Positions 37,071 to 43,784 of a stretch of DNA of 46,248 bases are shown here, in pieces (positions within the stretch are counted from its first letter, which is position 1; each line of letters starts with the position of its first letter). The DNA lies in assembly GCA_945862045.1 (NCBI GenBank), contig CAMAWR010000015.1, positions 1 to 46,248 on the forward strand. The letters run 5' to 3'. Source of the stretch: Bifidobacterium breve. Lineage in GTDB: Bacteria > Actinomycetota > Acidimicrobiia > Acidimicrobiales > Ilumatobacteraceae. The notes beneath the pieces are model-generated. The model searched no databases and was not told the DNA's origin. It worked only from the letters and a program-made list of their open reading frames with translations. A program made the position numbers and the translations under genes.

Positions 37071-38144
37071 CTAGAGGCCTCGCACGTATTCGACAACGAG
37101 TCGCAACTGCTCGGCAGTGAACACTTTGCCGAAGCCCGGCATGCGTCCGCCACCTTGGCCCTGCTCGCCGTATCGCTTGCCGTATTCACTCCCCGCTTCA
37201 ATAAACGCGATCATGTCTGCTTGGTTCGGGAATTGTCGTACTGCGGAGCCACCCGTCAGGTTGGGGCCGAATGCGCCACCACCCGTGATTTGTGGTTCAC
37301 CGTACGACCAACCTTTGGTGTGGCAGCGAGCGCAGGAGTAGCTTCCAGCGCCGACAAGATCGAGGTTGAACAGTGCTTCACCGAATGAGGCATACGTACC
37401 GTTCTTCACGAGGCGTTCTGCTTCGGCCTGAATTTCATCCTGATGTTTCTTGGGCAACGTGCCGCCTTCGCAGGTCTTTGGATCATCGTCGGGTGAAGCA
37501 CAATTTTCGCGCGGAATCTGAATGCTCTTCACATAATCGAGCACCGTTTGAATCTGTTGCTCATTCATCGGGCCACCGCCGACGAGACCCCACGCCGACA
37601 TCGGCGAAAACGGGCGGCCATAGTTGAGGATGAATCGGAATTCTTCTTCGGTGTAGCGCAGGTACACATTGTTGATCGCGGGTGCTTTCCAGTTGACTGC
37701 CTTGACTTCACCGGTTTTGGGGTCGGTCACGGCGTACGAAGCGACACCACCGACACCACTCATACCGCCATGGCAACCTGCGCAGTTGAAACCCCCATCG
37801 GCGGTGACTGCAAAGAGACCAGACCCCCAAGACTCAAATTTGTGCACGAAATCTTGTTCGGCGCCGGCCTGGCGACCTGGTTCCAAAATCCAGTACAGCG
37901 GCAGTGTCACCGTGACAATCGCGAGAAATGCCAAACCAATCAACTGCGTGCGTTCGAGTTTCTTGCCTTCCAAAGTTTCGTCGTCGTAATACAGCTTGCG
38001 GTTCGCCGCCAGTTCAATTTCTGAGCCAATTTCCGGGCGACTCGTGCGAATGTTGACGAACGCATAGATCGCCCAACCACCAAGGGCGAGCACCAACGCC
38101 AGCCACGCCAACGTGGTGGTGACGGCGGCGAACATCGGCGTCAT
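37071..38144 (-). CDS. Dihaem c-type cytochrome of the quinol-cytochrome c reductase
   Basis: A 357-residue protein with two N-terminal membrane helices (about 10-31 and 69-88) and two haem c domains. CAGCH is at about 121-125 and CARCH at about 271-275, with candidate methionine ligands in GGGPMNEQQ and GGRMPGFGK. Two further cysteines lie between the domains (ENCASPDDDPKTCEGG) and could form a disulfide. It probably replaces cytochrome c1 and passes electrons from the Rieske protein to an oxidase not encoded here. ATG at 38144 starts four bases after the Rieske stop. Confidence 0.9.
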   Translation of the reverse strand: MTPMFAAVTTTLAWLALVLALGGWAIYAFVNIRTSRPEIGSEIELAANRKLYYDDETLEGKKLERTQLIGLAFLAIVTVTLPLYWILEPGRQAGAEQDFVHKFESWGSGLFAVTADGGFNCAGCHGGMSGVGGVASYAVTDPKTGEVKAVNWKAPAINNVYLRYTEEEFRFILNYGRPFSPMSAWGLVGGGPMNEQQIQTVLDYVKSIQIPRENCASPDDDPKTCEGGTLPKKHQDEIQAEAERLVKNGTYASFGEALFNLDLVGAGSYSCARCHTKGWSYGEPQITGGGAFGPNLTGGSAVRQFPNQADMIAFIEAGSEYGKRYGEQGQGGGRMPGFGKVFTAEQLRLVVEYVRGL

Positions 38145-38148
38145 GAAA

Positions 38149-38979
38149 TTAGTGGCTTTCCCCACCGACACAATGTGGGCCTTCGGCTTCTTGACCTGTC
38201 GTGTTCGTGCCAATCGATGGCCCGCCGAAGATTGTGCCGGTGTCGATCACGATGTTGCCGTTGTTGAGTGACACCGCAAAGCGATCCATACCACGCGGTG
38301 CCGGGCCGCCCTTTTTTTCACCGACTCGGTTGAATTGCGAGCCGTGACAGGGGCACTCGAACCATTGCGAGGTGGCACAAGTCGGCACGCGGCAGCCGAG
38401 GTGCGGGCACTTTTGGTACAGCGCGACGATTCCCGATGACATGCCGGCAAACACGGGGGCTTGGCTGGCGTAGATCACCTCGGCCTTCGCCAGCGATTCC
38501 TTCGGATACTCCGTCACCCAGGCCCGCGCTTCGGGTAGGTACAGGAAACCATTGTTGGACCGGATACCAGCGATGATGTCGTCTATTTTCCCCGCATTGA
38601 TCTTGGAACCAAAACCGCCTTCGGCGCCCTTCCACAGAAAACCGAGTGACGCCGCGCCGAAGCCGCCGATACCAGCGGTCATGAGCGTGATGGTGGCACG
38701 ATTGAAAAACTGTCGACGAGACACGCCGATGACCTCGGGGTCTGGTGGAACCCACGCGGTGACCGCTACGGTTTTCGGCACGGCAAGTGCGGTACTGCGG
38801 GCAGCGGTGGCTGCACGCTCGAACTCTTTGCCACTTACGGTGTGAGCGGCTGATTCATCGCGCGAGCGAGTTTCACGCGACAAGACGCCGGTGGTCTCAC
38901 GACGGCGAGCCGCAGTGAGCACAACGACGCCAGCAAGCACGACCAGTGCGGCGAGGGCGATGATCAGAGTGGAGTTCAT
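38149..38979 (-). CDS. Rieske [2Fe-2S] subunit of the quinol-cytochrome c reductase
   Basis: A 276-residue Rieske protein. Cluster ligands are C191 and H193 (CPHLGC) and C209 and H212 (CPCHGSQF), with the disulfide cysteines C196 and C211. It has an N-terminal helix (4-24), a polar linker and a second helix (about 97-116) preceded by SRRQFFNRA, a twin-arginine motif, so the C-terminal domain is likely exported by Tat. The long N-terminal part is reminiscent of actinobacterial QcrA. Three bases separate it from the subunit-IV-like gene. Confidence 0.94.
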   Translation of the reverse strand: MNSTLIIALAALVVLAGVVVLTAARRRETTGVLSRETRSRDESAAHTVSGKEFERAATAARSTALAVPKTVAVTAWVPPDPEVIGVSRRQFFNRATITLMTAGIGGFGAASLGFLWKGAEGGFGSKINAGKIDDIIAGIRSNNGFLYLPEARAWVTEYPKESLAKAEVIYASQAPVFAGMSSGIVALYQKCPHLGCRVPTCATSQWFECPCHGSQFNRVGEKKGGPAPRGMDRFAVSLNNGNIVIDTGTIFGGPSIGTNTTGQEAEGPHCVGGESH

Positions 38980-38982
38980 GAT

Positions 38983-39705
38983 TTAGAGCTCAAAGAAAAT
39001 GCCGTCGCGCCACGGGAACGTGAAGTTGTAGCCAGGTCCACGGAAGAACGAACTGATGATCGTGAGTACTGCCCAGAACATCAGGTGCACGGTCCACAGG
39101 CTGGTGATGAACTTGCGATCCTCTGGCTTGTTCGACTTGTTGCGATCCATGTACGGTGCAAAAATCATGAGGATGATACCCATGCCTGGAATTGTCACGC
39201 CGGCGATCATCGGGTGGAACATGGTGAGCAACTCTTGCAAGCCCATGAAGTACCACGGTGCTTTCGAAGGGTTGGGAGTGGCGTTGAAGTTGGCCGCCTG
39301 CAACAGCGGTGCGTTCACGAACCACGAAAACATGAATACGAACGCCGTGCACGCCAACGCCGAAACGAATTCCGGCCCGAGGAGGTGCGGCCACGTGTGC
39401 ACCTTGTCGACTGGTATCGCCTTGACATCCTGAATTGAGCCTGACTTTACGACGGTGAGCAGCCGTTGCGTATGGCCACCTGGGCCGGCACCAACAGGCA
39501 CGCCGCTCGCAACGGGTGCAGCAATGACCGGCACCGTTGGGGCATCCTTCAGTGCCACACCACCAGCGCGCGCCGCCTTGCTGCGTTGCAGGAGTTCTTC
39601 GGAAATACGCGAAGCCCCTTCGGTCGACGTCGTGGCGCCAGTCTCTTCGGTTTTTTCGCGTGCAGCTTTCGCCCGCTTAAGAAGGTGTTCTGGAATTTCG
39701 GTCAT
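38983..39705 (-). CDS. Cytochrome b C-terminal half (PetD/subunit IV-like)
   Basis: A 240-residue protein with about three membrane helices after a polar N-terminal region of about 100 residues. The quinol-oxidation motif PEWY reads APWY (149-152, KAPWYFMGLQELL), so the glutamate is replaced. The N-terminal region has two copies of a short helix motif, EIPEHLLKRAKAAR (3-16) and RISEELLQRSKAAR (33-46). The start at 39705 is fixed by AAAGGA at 39712-39717; the frame is open to 39762 inside the cytochrome b gene. With the preceding gene it makes up a split cytochrome b, as in b6f-type complexes. Confidence 0.92.
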   Translation of the reverse strand: MTEIPEHLLKRAKAAREKTEETGATTSTEGASRISEELLQRSKAARAGGVALKDAPTVPVIAAPVASGVPVGAGPGGHTQRLLTVVKSGSIQDVKAIPVDKVHTWPHLLGPEFVSALACTAFVFMFSWFVNAPLLQAANFNATPNPSKAPWYFMGLQELLTMFHPMIAGVTIPGMGIILMIFAPYMDRNKSNKPEDRKFITSLWTVHLMFWAVLTIISSFFRGPGYNFTFPWRDGIFFEL

Positions 39706-39711
39706 TGTTGA

Positions 39712-39717
39712 TCCTTT
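39712..39717 (-). promoter_or_regulatory. Ribosome binding site that fixes the subunit-IV-like start
   Basis: Minus-strand AAAGGA, six bases before the ATG at 39705, in the 19-base gap after the cytochrome b6-like gene. It rules in MTEIPEHLL as the true N-terminus. Confidence 0.75.
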
Positions 39718-39724
39718 CCCTGAC

Positions 39725-40510
39725 TCACAGAGGTCCTGAAATTCCGCCGTCTTTGCGCACACGCCAGAAGTGAATGGCCAAGAAAATCACCGTGATGAAC
39801 GGGAACAGCAACACGTGCAACACGTACCAACGCAGCAAGGTTTCCGCACCAATCTCGGTACCACCCAGCAGAACGAAGCGAACTTGTGAGCCGATGATCG
39901 GTGAATAACCCATCATGTTGGTGCCGACAGTAACCGCCCACAAAGCCAACTGGTCCCACGGCAACAAGTAGCCGGTGAACGAAAGCAGAAGGGTGAGTGT
40001 CAACAAAATGACGCCAACCACCCAGTTGAACTCGCGTGGTGCTTTGTATGCACCGTGGTAAAACACGCGGGCCATGTGCAAGAACACGGTGAGCACCATC
40101 AAGTGCGCGCCCCATCGATGCATGTTGCGCACCATCAAACCGAAGGTCACCGACGTGTGCAGCGACTGGATGTCATCCCACGCATTGGCCGCCGTCGGAC
40201 GATAGAAGAACATCAAGAAGATGCCGGTGATCGTGAGCAGAATAAAGAGGAAGAACGACAGGCCACCAAGACACAGGGTGTAGCTGACTTTTACGGCGTG
40301 ACGCTTCACTTTCACTGGGTGCAAGTGATACAGCACCGAGTTCATCACTACGTATGAACGGTTGCGGGGCGAATCGGTATATCCCTTGCGGAAAATCGAA
40401 CCTGGGCGGAAGATTGAAGTCCAGACTTGGCCACCTTGCACCTGCTCGCCAGCCTTGGCGATGCGCTCTTTGACTTTGACGCGTGGTTTTTCTTCGACGA
40501 CGCTTGACAT
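39725..40510 (-). CDS. Cytochrome b6-like subunit (N-terminal half of split cytochrome b)
   Basis: A 261-residue four-helix cytochrome b. Haem b ligands are H131 and H145 in helix B and H232 and H247 in helix D; the 15-residue step in helix D is the cytochrome b6 spacing, not the 14 of mitochondrial-type cytochrome b. C80 in YTLCLGGLSF lies 51 residues before H131, exactly as Cys35 and His86 in cytochrome b6, where that cysteine binds the extra haem. The C-terminus GGISGPL also matches b6. It is followed 19 bases later by the subunit-IV-like gene. Complex role: menaquinol oxidation and proton translocation. Confidence 0.95.
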   Translation of the reverse strand: MSSVVEEKPRVKVKERIAKAGEQVQGGQVWTSIFRPGSIFRKGYTDSPRNRSYVVMNSVLYHLHPVKVKRHAVKVSYTLCLGGLSFFLFILLTITGIFLMFFYRPTAANAWDDIQSLHTSVTFGLMVRNMHRWGAHLMVLTVFLHMARVFYHGAYKAPREFNWVVGVILLTLTLLLSFTGYLLPWDQLALWAVTVGTNMMGYSPIIGSQVRFVLLGGTEIGAETLLRWYVLHVLLFPFITVIFLAIHFWRVRKDGGISGPL

Positions 40511-40519
40511 ATTTTCTCC

Positions 40520-40933
40520 TTAGAACCGCATGCCGTAGGAATAACCGTGGTTGTTGGTGCGCATATGTGGGTCGCCGGTAGCCGGCGCAACACCAAGTTT
40601 GCCGAGCACGATGACACCGGTTGGGCAACGATCGACGCACAGGGCGCATCGTGTACAGATGTCGTCGTCGATCACGAAGATCACGCTGTCCGACGGATCA
40701 GCGCCAGGCATCTCCGTGCCTTGCGAGTCGACGACTGCAGATGGGCTCACCATGTGAATGCACTTCCACGGGCAGATGTCAACGCAACCCTCGCACAAGA
40801 TGCATTCGCTTTGATCGATGTGGATGAACTGTTTGGGCTTGACGGCCTTGCTCAGGTAGTCGGCATCTACCTCGACGAGCGTGTACTCGTCGGTGTACGG
40901 CATCATCGGTGGGTTGGCGTCGGTGCGTGCCAT
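40520..40933 (-). CDS. Dicluster [4Fe-4S] ferredoxin-like protein
   Basis: A 137-residue soluble iron-sulfur protein with two clusters: C44, C47, C50, C54 (ECILCEGCVDICP, with a further C58) and C93, C96, C99, C103 (DICTRCALCVDRCP). The spacing between the motifs is about 40 residues. There is no signal peptide or helix, so it is probably cytoplasmic. Its position as second gene of the cytochrome complex operon is unusual; it could be a subunit facing the cytoplasmic quinone site, or a carrier that feeds a complex I lacking NuoEFG. Both are inference. Nine bases separate it from the cytochrome b gene. Confidence 0.9.
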   Translation of the reverse strand: MARTDANPPMMPYTDEYTLVEVDADYLSKAVKPKQFIHIDQSECILCEGCVDICPWKCIHMVSPSAVVDSQGTEMPGADPSDSVIFVIDDDICTRCALCVDRCPTGVIVLGKLGVAPATGDPHMRTNNHGYSYGMRF

Positions 40934-40937
40934 GTCG

Positions 40938-41414
40938 TTATGACTTTTTCACAAGTGGTCGGCCATAGGTGCTACTGAGCAAGGCAACTTGTTTCACTTC
41001 GCCGCGCTTCTGCCACCAAGCGAACAAGTAAATGAACAGCCCGATGTACACACCGTGAATGACGAGCACCACGATGTCACGCAGCGCTTCGTAGCTGATC
41101 GTGAACGGAAACTGACCACCGAACTCCTGCGGCTTCATGACGTTGAAGGGCCCGAAGATGATTTTGTCCTTGCGCCATCCCAGTTCTTTGTCGGCGTGGT
41201 CGATCCATTGATGGGGCACCACACCGAAGGCGAGGAAGATGACGAAAAACACGTAGGCACTGCCGAACATCGCTTCGCCCCATGTGGCTTGGCGGCTGAC
41301 AGGGCGACGGTTTCCGACGACGACCACGAGATACGACATAAGGAGGGTCGCAAAAAACGAAAAAAGGAACGCCTGGTTCACGCCAGGCCAGCGAAGAATG
41401 TCGATCGCAATCAT
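40938..41414 (-). CDS. Three-helix membrane protein heading the cytochrome complex operon
   Basis: A 158-residue protein not recognised. Helices lie at about 14-34, 48-66 and 111-132, with polar loops and a basic C-terminus. No cofactor motif is evident; HQWIDHADKELGW follows the second helix. It is the first gene of the 21-gene run, four bases before the ferredoxin gene, so a structural or anchoring role for the ferredoxin or cytochrome complex is plausible. ATG at 41414. Confidence 0.8.
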   Translation of the reverse strand: MIAIDILRWPGVNQAFLFSFFATLLMSYLVVVVGNRRPVSRQATWGEAMFGSAYVFFVIFLAFGVVPHQWIDHADKELGWRKDKIIFGPFNVMKPQEFGGQFPFTISYEALRDIVVLVIHGVYIGLFIYLFAWWQKRGEVKQVALLSSTYGRPLVKKS

Positions 41415-41468
41415 GCGTCTTTCGTGCCTTTCGTGGAAGCGTACGAACCTGCCTTAACCCTCTAAACC

Positions 41469-41606
41469 CTAGTCTTCGGACTTCGTGGGGGCTCGTCCCG
41501 TTCGTTGAATGACCTGTGACGGTTGCACGACGACATGTGACGGATGACGACGTCGTGCAATCGTGCAGAAATAGCCTGCGGGCAACGCGGTGAGCAACGC
41601 GGTCAT
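41469..41606 (-). CDS. Possible small protein (45 residues)
   Basis: A short open frame from an ATG at 41606 to a TAG at 41471-41469, with GGAG ten bases upstream of the start. The product begins MTALLTALPAGYFC, mildly hydrophobic, followed by an arginine/histidine-rich stretch (ARRRHPSH) and a polar C-terminus. Codon third positions are mostly G or C, as in real genes here. It lies between two divergent respiratory units on the same strand as the operon that follows 54 bases later. It could equally be chance; no homologue is recognised. Confidence 0.35.
   Translation of the reverse strand: MTALLTALPAGYFCTIARRRHPSHVVVQPSQVIQRTGRAPTKSED
41523..41560. repeat. Perfect 10-base inverted repeat, possible operator
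   Basis: TTGCACGACG (41523-41532) and CGTCGTGCAA (41551-41560) are exact reverse complements with an 18-base spacer. No T-run follows on either strand, so a classical terminator is unlikely. The centre-to-centre spacing of 28 bases is compatible with a regulator binding two half-sites, in a divergent promoter region. It also lies within the possible small gene. Confidence 0.5.
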
Positions 41607-41663
41607 GCGGATTAGTCTCCATCTGAACATGTTTCGCGCATCACATTTCCCCGGGGTAGCACG

Positions 41664-42482
41664 TTGACCGAGGTTCCAGACTTCCTCTTCAAACGCTCGA
41701 GAGATCGACGCGCTGCGCTGTCGGGTGGCGCGCCTTCTGATGAGCCAACGGTGTCAAAAGAGGTCGCCAAGACAGCAACATCGTCGGCAGCTCCTGCACT
41801 CGCCGCAGAAATAGCGCCGCCACCCCCACCGAGACGCGACCCCGCCTACGTGGTTGCGGCGAAAACCCGCAAGAAGATCCCTTTCTGGGCAATGGCCACG
41901 CTGAGCCTGCTGCCCATCTGGGCTTTTTTGTACCTCTTGGCCGTGAGCCCGCAGGAACGTGAAGCTTCTGGGCCAATGGCGGTCGGCGCCGAGGTGTACG
42001 GCGCGTGCGCGAGTTGTCACGGTGCAGCCGGTCAGGGCGGTGCAGGTCGGGTGTTGCACGAAGGCGAAGTGCTGAAGACTTTCCCACACATCGAAGACAT
42101 GTTGAACTTCGTGTACACCGGCAGTCAGCCGTTCGTCTCGGCAAATCTTGCGGTGTACGGCGATGCGAATCGCGAGTCTGGCGCCCATGCGCCACTTTCC
42201 TACAACGGCAATGGCATGCCCGCCCAAGGTGAAAAATGGGGCGGTGGTCTGACCGACTACGAAGTGCTTGGTGTGGTCTGCCACGAACGATATGCCATTG
42301 GTGGTGCAGACCCAAAGAGCGAACAATGGGCCGGCGAATACGCAACCTGGTGCTCACCAGAATCGGAGATTTTCGCCGCCCTCGAAGCAGGGACGGTCGA
42401 TTACGACACGGTGGCCGACACCTTCAAGATGCTTGAGACTCCACCCCGCATGGTTGGTACCGAGGCTCGAGCCGCCAAGTAA
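41664..42482 (+). CDS. Membrane-anchored monohaem cytochrome c
   Basis: A 272-residue protein with one membrane helix (about 73-93) after a proline-rich linker, then a haem c domain with CASCH at 115-119. Two later cysteines (VVCHERYAIGG and ATWCSPESE) may pair. A methionine in GNGMPAQGEKWGGGL is a likely axial ligand. The start is TTG at 41664; it is supported by MTEVPDFLFKRS, which resembles the N-terminus of the subunit-IV-like protein (MTEIPEHLLKRA). It probably carries electrons from the divergent bc-type complex to an oxidase. Its stop overlaps the next start as TAATG. Confidence 0.88.
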   Translation: MTEVPDFLFKRSRDRRAALSGGAPSDEPTVSKEVAKTATSSAAPALAAEIAPPPPPRRDPAYVVAAKTRKKIPFWAMATLSLLPIWAFLYLLAVSPQEREASGPMAVGAEVYGACASCHGAAGQGGAGRVLHEGEVLKTFPHIEDMLNFVYTGSQPFVSANLAVYGDANRESGAHAPLSYNGNGMPAQGEKWGGGLTDYEVLGVVCHERYAIGGADPKSEQWAGEYATWCSPESEIFAALEAGTVDYDTVADTFKMLETPPRMVGTEARAAK

Positions 42483-43756
42483 TGGAACTGGCGGATATCG
42501 GCGCAATGCCTACACGCGAGACCGATGTGCTGGTCATCGGCGGCGGGCCGGCGGGCGCAGCCATGGGTTACTGGTCTGCCCAGCTTGGCGACAGTGTCAC
42601 GATCGTTGAACGCAAACACTTCCCCCGTGAAAAAACCTGTGGCGATGGCCTGACGCCGCGCGCCGTAAAACAACTTGATGACATGGGTCTCGGCGAGCCA
42701 CTCAAGCAGTTCCACCGCTACGAAGGTTTACGGGCGACTGCGCACGGCAAAGAACTCGAAATGCAGTGGCCGACACACCCGCTCTATCCGCGCCACGGGT
42801 ACGTCGTACGTCGTCGCGAGCTTGATGCAATGGTGGCGTTCAACGCCGAAAAATCTGGTGCAACTTTGCTGCAGGGCCACGAGGCGATCGAGCCACTCAT
42901 GGACAACGGTCGTGTGTGCGGGGCAATCGTCAACGACATCGACGAAGATCGCAAGGTGTCGATTCGTGCCTCATACGTTGTGATCGCCGACGGTGCGAAC
43001 AGTCGCTTTGGTCGCTCGCTTGGCACAGCCCGAGAAAAAGCGTGGCCATACGGCACGGCAATCCGCACCTACTGGCAGAGCCCAAAACACAAAGAGCCCT
43101 GGATCGAGTCGGCGCTCGATGTGAAAGATCGACAAGGTAACTCGATGCCGGGATACGGCTGGATCTTCCCGGTTGGTGATGGCACGATCAATGTTGGTGT
43201 CGGGCTGCTCTCCACCTTCAAAAAATTCAAGGACGTGAACACCACCCACCTGCTCGACTCCTACGCCCACATGATCGCCGATCGTTGGGAGATTGACCCC
43301 ACATCACCAGAATGCCGTGCGACGAGCGGCAAGATTCCGATGGGTGGCTCGATGTTTCCCAAAATGGGCCCGACACATCTGGTGATTGGTGATGCAGCCG
43401 GAAGCGTGAACCCGTTCAACGGTGAAGGCATCGACTACGCATATGAGACCGCGCGAATGGCAGCATCCGTGTTGCATGACGCATTGGTCAGTGGCGATGC
43501 ATCAGCACTGCAGCAGTACCCCACCATGCTTGACGATGAATATGGTCAATACTTCAAGGTGGCGCGACTGTTCGCGCGCATCATCGGCCGACCAGCGTTA
43601 ATGCGTGAGCTGTCGCGGGTGGGCATCAACAGCCGCACCCTCATGGAATGGGTGCTGCGGATCATGGCGAATCTCCTGCGGCCCGATGAAAAGGGGCCTG
43701 CCGAAATCGCCTACGCAATGGCTGCCCGCATCGTGCGCCTTGCGCCAAACGCCTAG
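42482..43756 (+). CDS. Geranylgeranyl-reductase-family flavoprotein (menaquinone side-chain reductase-like)
   Basis: A 424-residue FAD enzyme. It has the dinucleotide motif LVIGGGPAGAAMG near the N-terminus, EKTCGDGLTPRAV and the family motif GDAAGSVNPFNGEGIDYA around residues 300-320. In mycobacteria the relative MenJ saturates one isoprene unit of menaquinone; archaeal relatives reduce geranylgeranyl lipids. Its location beside respiratory genes, also seen next to nuoA in Streptomyces as I recall, favours a quinone substrate. ATG at 42482 overlaps the cytochrome c stop; an ATG at 42506 is an alternative. Confidence 0.9.
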   Translation: MELADIGAMPTRETDVLVIGGGPAGAAMGYWSAQLGDSVTIVERKHFPREKTCGDGLTPRAVKQLDDMGLGEPLKQFHRYEGLRATAHGKELEMQWPTHPLYPRHGYVVRRRELDAMVAFNAEKSGATLLQGHEAIEPLMDNGRVCGAIVNDIDEDRKVSIRASYVVIADGANSRFGRSLGTAREKAWPYGTAIRTYWQSPKHKEPWIESALDVKDRQGNSMPGYGWIFPVGDGTINVGVGLLSTFKKFKDVNTTHLLDSYAHMIADRWEIDPTSPECRATSGKIPMGGSMFPKMGPTHLVIGDAAGSVNPFNGEGIDYAYETARMAASVLHDALVSGDASALQQYPTMLDDEYGQYFKVARLFARIIGRPALMRELSRVGINSRTLMEWVLRIMANLLRPDEKGPAEIAYAMAARIVRLAPNA

Positions 43757-43784
43757 TTGTTTGGTTTGGGCTAGTTTTGACACA

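Larger units (their letters stand above)
41415..41663. promoter_or_regulatory. Divergent intergenic region between the respiratory operon and the cytochrome c gene
   Basis: This 249-base gap must hold the promoters for both the minus-strand run starting at 41414 and the plus-strand pair starting at 41664. It contains a perfect 10-base inverted repeat (41523-41532 and 41551-41560) and a possible 45-codon minus-strand gene (41469-41606). I cannot assign -35/-10 boxes with confidence. Confidence 0.5.

Noticed and set aside
41523-41560. Inverted repeat as a transcription terminator
   Set aside because: No T-run follows the stem on either strand, and it lies between divergent genes, where a terminator is not expected.
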